Shown here one piece after another: positions 12,401-25,500 of a stretch of DNA of 64,000 nt. Under the pieces are notes generated by a model, which saw only the letters and a list, made by a program, of their open reading frames with translations, had not been told where the DNA came from and made no database searches. The number at the start of each line of letters is the position of its first letter. Positions within the stretch are counted from its first letter, which is position 1. The position numbers were made by a program, and so were the translations under genes. This stretch comes from Mesorhabditis belari (lineage: Eukaryota > Nematoda > Chromadorea > Rhabditida > Rhabditidae), in contig CAUEEP010000727.1 in the NCBI GenBank assembly GCA_958450365.1, forward strand, positions 2,485,501-2,549,500. The letters are read 5' to 3'.

Positions 12401-15223
12401 TAATTGATAAAAACGAAGATTTCAGGATCTCGGTTTGCGGAATGGTAATGAAACAATATGTGAAGGGAAATCTAACACCAGCTGCCACGAATTCCGTCAA
12501 ATATTTCACGAAAATGTTGGCTGTTGGCGCTGAAACGGTAAAGATTTTGAAATATTTGAAAAAAAGAACTCATTTCAGTTATTATTCATGTTTTTGGGTG
12601 TCTCGGCCATCGTGACTCCACATCATTTTGATTGGGCATTCATTTCGATCACTGTCGCTTTCTGTTTGATCTTCCGGTCAATTGGTGAGATTTTTGCACT
12701 GAATAAGATTACGATAGATTATTTAAGAAATTCAAGAGTATAATCTCAATCTCAATCTCAATTAAATCTCAACCGTTTAGGCGTGATGGTTCAGTGTGCC
12801 ATTCTGAACAAATTCCGGAAGAAGAAATTCTCGCTGGTGAGTCATCCAATTACTGTAGGGAAAATTACTAATTGAAATTGGTTTTTCTTATCGAAAAATG
12901 CCTTCTGCAGGTGGATCAATTCATCCTTTCCTATGGTGGTCTGCGTGGCGCGATCGCTTTCGGTCTCTCAGTTTCTCTGCCAGATTCAATGGCCGCTAAA
13001 CCGATGTTTGTCACGACGACGATTGCCGTCATTTATTTCACTGTTCTTCTGCAGGTTTGAAAGTTGGATATGAAATAAATAGAAAGGCTCTAACTTCTTC
13101 GTCAATCTCTATCTCGTTAATCTGTAATCTAGTCTAATTTTTTTTTCTTCTCAATTAAATGATAGTAAGTCTATAATTTTTGATCCTCTTATCTGTTTAA
13201 ATTTCCGAATACAGTTCAATTGAATTCAGGGAATCACCATTCGTCCAATCGTCAATTGGTTGAAGGTCGAACGATCCGATGGACGACAAAAAACGATGAC
13301 TGAGAGTGTCTTCATGAAGGTAACGCTAGAATTCGACAGTAAATCCAAGCTTTCAAAACTTTATAGCTATTATTTAAAGCCTTTTGAAGTTTTTTGAAGT
13401 CTTTAGGAAGTTCAAAATGTTCTTATTTCAGATTTTCAATCTGTTATTTGAGAAATCTAAAAAAATTAGTGGTTAAATGCTCAACTATTTTACGGAATAC
13501 GATAGTATTTTTAAATACAAATTTAGTATATCGATTACACGATGTCGGGTGTCGAAGAAATCTTCGGAATTCGCGGAGAGCATTACATAAGAGACACGTG
13601 AGTTTCATTGGGAAAAAAAAGCAGTCAAAGGAATTTTCAGATATGAGCGAATCAATGCAAAGATCTTGAGGCCGATTCTGATGAGAAATGAGGAAAAGAA
13701 AGATTTCGATGCATCGGGTAAGGGAAAATTGACGTTTTTGAAATGAAAATGTTGATTTGAGTGATCGTTCGTGCTTATGCAAAGATTACCCTCGAAGAAG
13801 CCCTTGCTCTAAAAGAGCATTTACCCAAAAAGAAGAAAATCGACAAAAAGTGAGCTTATCGTTTTGAAATTTGACTGTTAACTGAAATTAACTGACTGTA
13901 AATTCGTTTTCATCTAATTTTTATCTTTTTGAAAATTCTGAGTGTTGTAGTTAGGTTATGAAAAAGAAAGAAGGCTTTGATTTCCCTAGGAATGCTCTCC
14001 AAAGTGACAAGAGAAATCTCTCTTCAATCAGCTTTGATTCATCAACATCCACGGGTGATCCAAGTCCCGAACTTCCGTATAAAAGAAGGGATACGATACA
14101 TCAGGTAAAACAAAAGCAACAATGAATAGAGTAATTGAGAGTACTATCGGTAATTGAGAGTACTGAGACTGTTAACTGAGACTACAGTAATGAGGACTGG
14201 ACGTAACTGAGACACAGTATTGGAGACTGAGACTGTTAACTGAGACTACAGATTGAAGACGAGACGTTACTGGACTACAGATGGAGACTGGACTGTTCTG
14301 AGACACAGAATGGAGCTGAGACTGTTAACTGAGACTACAGTAATTGAGAGACTGAGACTGTTAACTGAGACTACAGTAATTGAGAGTACTGAGAGTATAT
14401 TTGTAATATTATAGTAGTATAGACAGAACTATTCTAAAAAGCCAAGCGAGCCAAGCGAAACTTTTCTCATTTTCTTGACTTAGCCTTTTGAATTTTGAAA
14501 AGTTTTAACAAAATCTATGTATCGGAATAAAAAAACCAAATACCCTAGATTTCATCGTTTTTGTTTTGGATCTGTTTTTGTGAACGAATATCAAATCCAA
14601 TAACAAATTAGAATTCCAGTTAGTGGAAGATCCAGCCTCAGTCGAAATGTTGTATTCCCTGTTCTCGGATCTTCTTGATCGGAAATTGCATGATGTTACA
14701 AAACAGAAGAAAATCACGGAACCCGAGGAATTACAGGATGATTATATGGCACAGATGACTGTATCGGTTTGTGAAAATAACGAGAAATCAAGAAATTCAT
14801 ATGGAAATTTTAGAATTTGAGATCACTGCAAGCAGCCCCAGCGAGTTCCTCCACCAATCAACAGGTCAGTCTACTTTTTGTGTTCACTTTGAGATCGAAA
14901 AGCACTCTTTCTGACATAATCGATGATCGAAAATAGACAGAAACGAGCGCGCCAGAAAGGGCAGGTTTACATCCTTTGAGCGCAAAGTACATCGCAAAGA
15001 ACACGTCCAGTACAGTCTACTTAGACTGGAATACTGTAAATAGACTTCGATAGTATTGTATAATATTTGTAATTTACAGATGAACATGTAATTTACTGAT
15101 GAACAATTTCAGACTCGTCAATACTCGGCTCCATTCTCAGCCAACACAAATCAAGTTGCACCGGAGGGACGAAGAATGAGTGAAGGATCATTTCAAAAGA
15201 AAAATGCAAATTATAACGTGTAA
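9478..15223 (+). CDS. Na+/H+ exchanger (NHE/NHX family), multi-exon
   Basis: Electroneutral sodium/proton antiporter that controls pH and volume. The first exon (9478-9570) encodes a signal-like leader ([17 protein letters not shown]...). Later exons encode the family hallmarks: [18 protein letters not shown] near 10400-10490, [11 protein letters not shown] near 10940, the transport motif [15 protein letters not shown] near 11060-11100, and [14 protein letters not shown] near 12930-12970. The cytoplasmic tail (13500-15223) includes [17 protein letters not shown], a basic cluster ([11 protein letters not shown]) and a Ser-rich segment, and ends NANYNV. Acceptors are almost all TTTCAG. Several introns carry repeats: two palindromic elements between 11.4 and 12.2 kb and a tandem repeat at 14.1-14.4 kb. 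It resembles plasma-membrane NHE/NHX members; the exact orthologue is not assigned. Confidence 0.93.
11402..11779. repeat. Palindromic element in an exchanger intron
   Basis: About 375 bp whose two halves are reverse complements: cgcttctaacttgcttcaaa on the left is mirrored near 11705-11735, and ctcaagagctttcgaatgga is mirrored near 11650-11670. Outer ends match imperfectly (tgaaaccagacatag on the left; ctaaatgaaac on the right). No coding capacity; probably a non-autonomous DNA transposon relic. Confidence 0.65.
11961..12180. mobile_element. 220-bp MITE, accgtatttt family
   Basis: Perfect terminal inverted repeat accgtattttctctaatag (11961-) and its complement ending at 12180. The flanks aactatat and aactaaat look like a decayed 8-bp target duplication. 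The ends resemble those of the elements at 25257 and 26426, so they may be one superfamily. Confidence 0.7.
14131..14400 (+). repeat. Degenerate tandem repeat in an exchanger intron
   Basis: Repeated units containing gagactgttaactgagacta followed by cagtaattgagagtact, about 35-45 bp each with many single-base gaps. It lies between the exon ending RRDTIHQ and the exon beginning [10 protein letters not shown], so it is intronic. Confidence 0.8.
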
Positions 15224-15830
15224 TTTGAATCTGTTATTGTTATAAAGAATAACAGTCATTGTACAATTAATAGATATTTACTTCTTTATCATTTATAAAA
15301 CACTCGTTATTGGAAAGAAATCACAGTGAATAGGCACAGAATAAGTTTGAGAGAGTTGAGTTCTTTTCAAAGTGCTCTGAAAAGAACAGCACCGAAAGAA
15401 ATAAAATAAATATGCATTTGGATAAAAATTTACATAAATGTAAAGGTAAATGAAATGAAATGTCAATTTTTTCGTCTTGGACTACAATCAAGAGTCGTGT
15501 CGTCCCATTTCGAGAAAATGTCCCTTTTAACGATTCGCTTCGAATTTGAATGAGAGCTTGAGCGTGGGGTCTAAATAATTGGCTAACACTTACTTATTTC
15601 ACTTATACACTAACATATTTATTTCTCTTCCTCCGTTAAATATTTCTAGGTTTTTCTTCAATTTCTTCCCATATCGCCACCCCTTTGTGCTTATTTTTTA
15701 TAGTATAAATAAACGTTCAAAATCTTTGTTGGTAAAGAAAATTGAAAAACGACAGACTGTTGAGGTTGATGAAAGACAAAATGATGTGACGGGAATATTG
15801 TAAGATCATTGTGCTTTCTTTAAAAGCATC

Positions 15831-16348
15831 TATTGGGTTGGTGAATTGAAAACTGCCGGCTATTGCCATATGTGACAGTTTGAGCACTTTCTTCAAAAGA
15901 AACCCATTTTGGTGTCAATGGAAAAGTTGTAGAGTATCAAAAATCAAGCTTATATCCAAGTTTTCAGAACGTTTCAAAAACTGGTTTTCAAGAAATGCCA
16001 AATTTACGAATTTTCACAAAACTTGCATTTTAAGCGAAACTACGAAGTGTATCTTTTTGGAAATTTGGCTATAAGCCTAATTTTTGATTCTCTACAACTT
16101 TTCTATTCACACCAAAATGGGTTTCTTTTGAAGAAAGTGCTCAAACTGGGATATCTCCTCCATTTTTGAGTCTCACACTTGTCTCACACACAAACCAAAA
16201 TCCTACTACGAAAGAGGAATCCGCAAATTGCTTGTAAAATGGGCAGAAGTCATCAATAATAATGGAAATTATTTGGAATGAATTTATGGTTTTATGTTGA
16301 ATAAATTTTAGTTCAAAGTCCCGCAGTTTTCAATTCACCAACCTAATA
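15831..16348. mobile_element. Mariner-like non-autonomous element
   Basis: Begins tattgggttggtgaattgaa and ends with the inverted copy, with TA at both edges as expected for Tc1/mariner insertion. The terminal TTRGGTTGGTG...CTGC resembles mariner transposon ends. Inner arms also pair (gagcactttcttcaaaagaa against its complement near 16120-16145). No transposase frame is visible. It sits in the gap between the exchanger and VPS8 3' ends; the rest of 15224-16516 shows only a dispersed-element copy near 16405-16505 and no gene. Confidence 0.75.
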
Positions 16349-16516
16349 ATTGGCTAACACTTACTTTCCTAACAAAAAAAATTGTAGAAATTCTCCTCGC
16401 GAACTTTGCTAAACGCACCCTTTCTGAAGCACTCAATTCTTAGCTTTTCCCGTGAACAGAAATCTGTGCCAGGGTGCGTTTAGCCATTTTTGACACAAAG
16501 AACAACTCTAGATAAA

Positions 16517-19500
16517 CTAATTGACTAAACGAACGCTTGGATACGTGGATACTCCAGGGTTTTCACATTGACATGTCCTTGTTCCATTCAAATCGCATTC
16601 CATATGCATCACGTGACCACAACTGAAAATTCGGAATGCTTTTTGTTTGACAATCTGTTGATTGCTCAAATGAGAAGATAGACTTGATTAGACCGACCAA
16701 ATTGACATTATTTGGCACACAGTACTTTCGAACAAATCCGAACAAACAAAACGAACAAAACAAATTATCCTTTATATAAACTGACTGAAATACATAAGCT
16801 GCTTTATCAATGATTCCTTTACATCTCACACATCCACCACCAGCCACTCTTGTTGATCGCTTTGTGCCGAGTTTTGAGAGTTTCTGAAAATTTCCCATTC
16901 TTTTTGGGAGAGCGTTCTTTTTGCCAAGATTACGATAGTTTTCTAAAATATGTCAACTTTCGAAAACTATCGTAATCTTGGCTCTAATCTATATAAAATT
17001 TTCTGGTATAGAATCAGACTAAAAGTAGATAGATTTGATAAAAGTTAGAGGCTCGATTACGAGAGTTTCAAGATAAACATTTCAGTAAAAGGCTTACAAA
17101 TAGTGATTCGCCAATTTCTTCATTTTGGCAATGATGAATCGAAGTGAGAATCGATTCCTCATAGCTACAAGCCATCAAGATTGATTTCAGCAAGTCGGTG
17201 TGTTCTCTGAAAAGTCCAGCAATTAAATTTCAATTTTCTCAACCCACTCTAGTTTTGCTTGAGCGAAGAATGGAGCTTCATAAAGAGCCGAGAGTAGCTG
17301 ATAAGCCAATGTGGTGTCTGATTCCAATAGTTTGTGAGTGATCGAGAGAAGACGGGAACGGATGCCTGCGAATGGACCCTATTGGAAATAAAAACCCTAT
17401 TGAAAATATTACCAAGATTGGTATTGTTGTTGACATTTTGATTCAAGGTGATGACATGCTCAAAAAGAGAGCTCATCCATCCGCCATTTTGTGCCTCGTC
17501 TCGATGTGAGACGCTGAATTGAACGCAACGATCGATTGATGATACTGCAAGTGGAAATAAGTAAAGAGTTTCTAAAAGGTTGCTTGGGGAAGAGCTACTG
17601 TAAACCTTGAGAAAAGCTATCGTAAACCTTGAGAAAGCCTACCGTAAACCTTGAGAAAAGCTACCATAATCCTTGAGGAAAGCTACCGTAAACCAGTTAC
17701 TTTTTGTGGGAAATTCACTTAACTCTACTTTAAACTATTTTCTAAAAGATGAGCTAGCTAGCCGTAGCCAAAAAAATAAAAAAAGTCGGCTTTAAACGAC
17801 AATACTCATCTGCTTAAAAGGACTAGAAGTACCTCTAGACTCCTCTAGACTAATTTTTTCGAAAACTGAACTTAAAGCTTAAAGAATTGAAGATATTCAT
17901 AAAACCCACAAAGCTTTTCTTCATCAAATTCTCCTTTTGATGTCTCATCAATCAATTTTTCTTTCAATAAATGAAAGGCTCTTTCGTGAAAACCGCGACT
18001 TTCCAAAAGTAGAACACAGGTTTCTGTCAGTTCCTGGAATTTTAAATTCAAAAATTTCATATTATTTATAGATTTAAACAATAATTTCAACTTTTAACAA
18101 TTCTCTGACCGCTGACGAGGCGATATTCAGACAGCGATCCGTTTTTGATCCAAATGGCAACCAATATTGGAGGAATTCCTGAAATCGTTCCTTTTCTATA
18201 AGTTGAGTAATTCATTTAATTACCGTCAATATTTCATCAAGATCTTTCTTGTCTGCTTCGCTTTTTGAAAAATGAACAAAACCGTGAAAAGTTATTGTGA
18301 AAAGCTCTTCATCTAGCTCATCATCGCCTGTCAAGAAATGCTCATTTCGATCTTTTCTGAAAGGCTATTTTTTGTGCTTTCAAAAAATTAAAAATAACTT
18401 AAAATTAATTCTAGATCAGTTCTGCAAAGATTACGGTAATTTTTCTCTTCGTTGAGCCACTTACCGTATCCCAAAAGATTCTCTGAGTAACGGGAAATGT
18501 TTGAGAGAATCGTCAATGGAAAAACCGGGAATCGGACGAATCGAGGAGAGATATGAAGGGAAATGATCGATCACGAGGAGGGACGTCTCTTTTGGGGAAA
18601 GAAGGGTTAAGGCCTAGAAGAATTAATATCAACGATTCATTCTATATGTTACCATAATGTTTTCTTTCAGATATTCATTCACTTCTTTGAATTCTATCGG
18701 TGAAAGATTTAGTTGAAGAATTTGAGAAATCAATGAGAAGACTTCACGCTGAAAAGAGTTTTTGCGTCAATATTCGAAAGTACAGTAATCCAACTGAATA
18801 GTTATCCCACTGAATAACTTCTAAAAGCTACCGTAATTTTGCCTTGGTTTAAATGAAATCCACCTAATTTTGTATATCTTCTTTCACAGAATGAAAACAA
18901 GGTAAACAAAAAGTTAATTGATTAGATAAAAAGCTAGAGACTAGATGAGTACTGTATGTTTTCTCTAATACAGTTTAGAAATCGTATAGGTTACTGTATA
19001 GTCTACCGCAGCAATCGCATTCTCGAAGAAACATTTGATGAGTTCAATAAAACGACGTTCTGTGATCAAGATGTATGTACAGATCTTAGTCCTGCAAACA
19101 ATTTCAGATAAAAAAAGGATTCACTTGAACTAGAACTTTGCTGGCGTAAACGTACATGTAAACTTTCACTATCTGGTGCATTGAATTCATAATTACCAGA
19201 CAACTTTATTGGATCTAGTGTGCCAGATATCAAGAGTTTGTTGTCAAAGTTCCGGTCTGGTACCCAATTTCCAACTGGAATTCAGTGCACCAGGTACCGA
19301 AAGTTTACCGAGAACCATAAGGTTCATGTATTTTTAACAAAGTCCAACACTTCATACTTGATTGGATTTCTTTGAGCCAATTGAAGGGGTCTTTGAAGTG
19401 ATAGATCGGGCATTGATCTGAACAATTCGACGACACTCATTTCCGAGTTTTCTGAGAGATTTGGAGTCAACAGAAGGGTGTTGATCACCTAAATTTCAAT

Positions 19501-22500
19501 TGATTTCCATTTGCTTGGAAACACATCCCTTCTAGCGTACTTGATTCTTCAAATTCCTTGCGGAATGATGGAGAAATTTGAAGAATTGAGTGCGCCAGAT
19601 AGGGTGCGTTTGAGAGCACAAAAACAAATAGGTTACATCTTCTAGAAGTGGTCCTTGCGGTAGGAGACGCACGTGAATGGCCAAATGAGAGACACATTGG
19701 ACGAGTTGAGACAAGGTTCGCTCATTCGATGTTTCCACACAAATCGTGCAAAGGATCTGAGAAAGTTTGAAAGCTTGAGGTTATATTTTCTGGCATACAT
19801 CAAGCAGCCGTTGTAATCGACACTCTGTTGTGAAAATCTTCGCATCAGCACAAGTACAAATCACATGGAAAAACTGAAAATGGAAAATAGATTCTCTCTT
19901 GATTGATAAAGTTTGTTAAAAAACCTGTTGTGCATCGAATTTGAGTAGTTGACGTAGATATGGATATCTTTCTTGTGAAGTGAGCCCATCTTTCCCATGA
20001 AGTGATGTCACACAGCGAAACACCTTTAAAGCAAACGTTGATCTTGATCATTTTTATGCATTCCTTTAAAATATTCATTCAAAACTAGGCTAGCTATTCC
20101 CAATAATTTGAATCTTCACATAAATTACCATTTATTCGTCGATAATTTGCACTTAACCTTTTCGTATAAAGCGACGGCTTTAAATTTCTCATTGTTATTG
20201 TTTGCCGTTGCGATGTCTCTCACTTTTCAACAGGTAATTTTCTTTTAATTTTCCATTTTTTCTATTTTTTAAATTCCTATTGTTAATTTTAATACATTTA
20301 GTCCATAACAATGACTTCATCAAATATTCGGCCCGTCATCTCAACTTATTGCTTCGAGGAGAACCCGACTTTTCAAGGTCATTCATTGTTTTGTAACCGT
20401 TTATAGCTAAATCTTAAGCTCAATTTAAATTTACGCGGAATCTTTGCAAGTGTAGGCTTTAGCTTTTGTGATCAATTTACCAATCTTTTTATTTTAGAAC
20501 AGATTCCCCGTGTGCCGAGCGACTACTTGCTGAACACGGGCCTCAATCAGGCTGAAATCGAACAGGAACGCCAAATTATCGAGAATCGTCTTCGTCGAAC
20601 TCCATCCTCTTATTTCCGTGATGATCTCAATAAGGCCAACGAACCCGAGGTTAGTTGCGTTAAGTTTTTCGAGGGGAGACATTTTTATAAATGACATCAA
20701 TGCTTCTCATGACGTTTGCATTCAGATCATTGCTCGCCGTCGCGTATCTGGCTTGCCTGTCCGCGGTGCTCAGTTGAGGGGATTGGCCGCTTCTCTCGGA
20801 AATCACATCTACACTCCAACTCTCATCGATGGTCACCTTTACTATGTGGACAATGTATATATTTGCAACTTTGACATAACTTTGACATTTTAGGAAGAGG
20901 CTGCTTTGAAAACTGCACGAAGCGTTAACTCCTCTGATCAACCCGAAGAAGGAGTCAATACTTGTCGAACAATCGGAAGCAGAGTTGTGTTTTTATCGAT
21001 ATTTGTTTTGTCAGTGGATTCATTTTAGATTTTCACAAAGCCCCTCGGTTTCTCGGTGCCAATGGACATTTTGGAGCGACTTTTGCCCCAAGAAATGATA
21101 AAATCTCTGGCTAGAGGACTTATGGTAAATGTTTTTGACTGTTCTTCATACTGTTTCTATATTTTAGACTGAAGTTTTGAATGGTCGTTTTACTCTTGGA
21201 GAACAGGAAGCTTTTGCTCTGGCTTGTCTTGTCGAAGGAACAGGTTAGAAACAATTCCTTAAACTTGGCAAATGTAGAATAGGTCCATCACAATATACTA
21301 CAACTGCTGCTCCATTTTTTTCCGAATTGAGCCTCATAACAGCCGAAAATCCTTCAGCTACATGGCTTCAAACGGCCGCGTACGATTCGGACGCTGCTCT
21401 GCACACTGCTCGAACTCTTTGGTTTAATTTTATTGCATTGATTGGGTGTTTAATTTTAACTTTAGTGATATTCATACGGCTCATTCTGCTGCTCGAAGTT
21501 CATCGGTTCACACGGCTCGCCGACGCAGGTACATTACAGTTTAAAACTTTGCGTAATTCAATTTTGCCTTAGTGGTTCTCGCACAGATGGTCGCGGTAAA
21601 ATCCGGTCCGCTCCTCGTACACCCAATCAACGCTCGGTCATGACTGCTCGTTCTGCAAGTCGTACTCTCATCAATACGACCCGATCTAACAGGTAAGTTT
21701 TGAGAGACTAGAATAGAAGAGTTATGTTTGGTCATTGAAATGGTTCCAATTGTTTTATGATATCTTATTTTTTAAGCAATGCCAGCAATCTCCATATCGC
21801 CCGTTGTGCAAGCCGTACTCGTGACGTCAATCTTCGCGCTCATCCCTCTGCTGCTCGTAGTTCATCTGTTCATACTGCCCAGTTAGATTGACTCATTTTT
21901 AATAATTTGTACTTTGTTTAGCTCAAATCGTGGAAATTCCGCTCGTGCTGGTCGAAGTGGCAGGTTTATCTTTGTCGCTACCTATGTACAAATTATTTAG
22001 TTCCAATTCGCTTTGCACCGCAGAACTTGGCCCATTTAATACTGCCCGTTCACGCAGGTATTGTCGTACCATGCTTTTTACTCTAATTTTGAGTTTAGTG
22101 ATGTTCGCACTAGAGAACGTGGTGAAATCGGGTCGGCTCCTCGTATGCCTAGCCAACCCTCGGTTAGGACTGCTCGTTCTGTAAGTCGTACTCCAGTCAA
22201 TACGGCTCGATCTAACAGGTAACTTTTGAATAGAAAAACTAAGTAAATGGCAATGATTCTCCGGATTCTAATGGTTGTACTTTTAAGCAATCTCCGAACC
22301 GCCCGTTCTGCCTATCGTACGCCAATTAACACCGCTCGATCGAACAGGTAAATTAGATTATGCTTTTGTAAACTCTTTGATTCTTTAGTGATTTCCGCAA
22401 GCTCTCCTTCGCCCCGGCAACTTCTCCATCTATGCGGACCGCTCGTACTTCTTCAAATGCATCGCTGTCTGCTTCTCGTCCTTCACGCCCCATCAGCCAA

Positions 22501-25500
22501 TCTCCATCTCAGAATGCTCGTGGACGTCTCTCATCGGATTCTTCAGTGAAGACTGCTCGTCTCGCAAGCCGTTCTCCATCAATCAATACTGCCTGTTCAC
22601 CTGCCTCCACTCCCGCCAACACTGCCCGCACTCGTTCCAACAGCTCGGTTCACACTGGACGGTAATTTTTATTTGAATGCTTTGTTTTAAATTTCTACGT
22701 TTAGCCCATCTTCAATTCCTGATGCATCGACGGCCCCTGCCAACGATCAAATCGTGGCTCCGACAAATGTGATTCTTCTTCCTGTGTAAGTATTTTGTAT
22801 GTGGAAACAGACAATATTTTGTGTCTTTAGACAGGGTGAGGATAGTGTCCACGAGATCGTGAATCCATCTCAACTTGTGCGCACTCCCTCTTCTGATAAG
22901 CGGTTTGGATTCGTTTTTCTTTACGCAATAGAAAAGCTATGATTTTAGTGCAGCTGCCGCCGTGTGCAGTGATGTCCGTACTGCTCGCTCCAGCAACGAG
23001 TGAATGCTACCGAAATTAATAACTCGATCTCATTGTGAGATGTATGGCTGATTGAATAAACACATTTAACGCGTGCACATTGTATGATATACAGTAAAGT
23101 GAAAAACTAACCTCGATAGGCACTGTGTCGACTAAATGAGATGGTAGCTCGCCAAATGGATACGCTCGACCAGCTAGACAACAGTGCAAATACAACAACA
23201 ATTTGTTTCCAATCTGAATATTCTTAAGTTTGGATTTCAATTCGAACTTACTTCAATTTCACTATCGGATCGAAGATCTCGATCAGAGAACTCTGCAATG
23301 TTTGCAAACATTTCCTAAATTCCAATTGATTAAATTGGTTTATTGTGGTTGCTGTATACCTCCAATGGTCCAATAAAATCAAAAAGCGCTTTATTCGAAA
23401 TGTGAATTATTCCATCGTATAGTTGATTTTGACGACATGTCGACATCACCTAATTGGGGAATGATCGAGAGATATTCAGAAATCATTGTTACCCAGTGTA
23501 TATCAATTGAATAGATTGGTAGTCTCATGGTGGCAGCTTGAAGTTGTGAGAAGTGACCTGAGTACTGGTGAAACTATTTTCGTTGATGATGGCTACCTTC
23601 ATGGAGAAGATTTATGAGATAATCGGCGACAAGCGTTGGCGGGGGATCGACGAGAGCTCCGTCGAGGACGGCTTCATCCAAAAGATCGAACATTACGGCT
23701 CTTGCGAGGGAATCGGCCTCGAGTCTGAATCCTTTTGAAATACCGCATTTTGTGACTCTTCTATTGTCTAAACACAATAAAATTTGCATTTTAAATGATC
23801 TAGGGTACGATATTCCGTCCGGACGCGACCTCAGGACGTCAGGGCGCGTCCTTGTAAACAGAATTCTTTTTTTGAACAATCCAACTTGTGACTTTTATTT
23901 CCAAGCCTACTGTAGCCTTAAATTTGAACTTGGCAACAAATTTGGCTTTAGATCGAAACTCTTTTCAACTCACAAACCTTGGATATGCCCTTGTATAGAA
24001 AAATGGCATATAATCTCCTTGATGACACACTCGCAACAAAATTTCAATGTTTTTCTGAATTCAATTAATGATTTACAGATATTTCAATCCTTTTTCACCA
24101 ACCTTATAATGAACAACGAGATCCGAGACTTTTCCATTCGGCATCCCATCGAGAGTCCAATCGAGGAGATTACTCAAAATGCCCGCCATTCTCCCCTTCA
24201 CTTTAGCCCTTTAAAAAAATTTGCATTTATTCTATCCATATTTTACTTTCTTACTGGACATTCTGCATTTGTGAATGAAATTTCCCCTTTGCCAAATCGA
24301 GGGAATACAAAGCGGCCGAACCGAAATCTTTCCTGAATTCGAATAGATTTCAATTTCTATGCTATCCTCAAACCTTTCTTGAAAACTCTCGATAATCTCG
24401 AGTTCATTCAAGATTTTGAAACGATACAAGAAGACGCCTAAAAGTCTAGAAATCAGAAGAAATCTTCAAGAAAATTCACCCAAAACGAAAACGATCCCAT
24501 TCTGTGCTGTGATGGCCGGATAGCAGACAGTTTCAGCTAGACAACAAAGAGCTGCTGAGACATTAGCCCCAGTGGCAAGACCCTGGAAGTTGCATTGAAC
24601 TGGGTTTAGATTCTAGATATCTGTAAGCCCTGTTTTTTGTGTAACCAACTTTGGACAATTTACTTGCTCTGAACGAAAATTTTGCTCCATTCTTGGATAT
24701 TAAATGTACTAAGCATTGCTTCAGTTCCCGAAGAATTCACTCATCTCTGCCTATTCCTTCTGCGTACCTTAAAATCCGATGTTGCATAAACGAGTTGTAG
24801 AGGCGTTTGTGTAGATGAGAGTGGTAACCATCCTTTGTTGTTCAAATCGATCACTCCAACTTGTTCTTTCGAATCGACACCCCAAATGAAAGCCTCGCTC
24901 AAAAACGACAATCCCAACAAGTCCAGCGGCACCTAAATCTTTTGATGTTTTTTTTTGAGCGGAGTTGCTTATCTCAATTGCAGATCAAAATACAATGGCT
25001 AAATGGAGATGAAACCTATTTTGTAGTCATTTAATTTCACCTCAATGGTTGAAATGAGTTCCGCGAAACGACCGCGTTTTTGCTGGAAACGTCGCGGAAA
25101 CAAATGGTAGAGAGATAAATGGCGACCCCGAATTGCACAAAGTTTCACGATTTTTGAATCCTGAAATATTTATTTTAGGATTTAATTCATAGATTTCATA
25201 AGAGTTTCCCCTCTAAAAGGCATCTATTTGTGGAAACTACCGTAAATAGTTTATTTACCGTATTTCTTCGAATAGAAGACCGGGTAAAGAGAGTATCATC
25301 GCGTACTCCTGCGTAGCAGCCCTTTTTAAAATTTCTTTTCTGCATAAAAGCTTTCAATGAAGTGCTATAGAGCTGAAAAATGGCTCAAAAATCTGTTAGC
25401 TCATGTGGTATTTTTGAGCCATTTTCCAGCTCTATAGCACTTGATTGAAAGCTTTTATGCAGAAAAGAAATTTTAAAAAGGGCTGCTACGCAGGAGTACG

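Noticed and set aside
14131..14400. CRISPR-like array
   Set aside because: The units are contiguous degenerate tandem repeats without unique spacers, within an intron of an animal gene.
23752..24336. Longest plus-strand frame in this part (194 codons)
   Set aside because: It is antisense to VPS8 exons and introns, has no splice-supported partner, and its composition follows the complement of VPS8 coding sequence.
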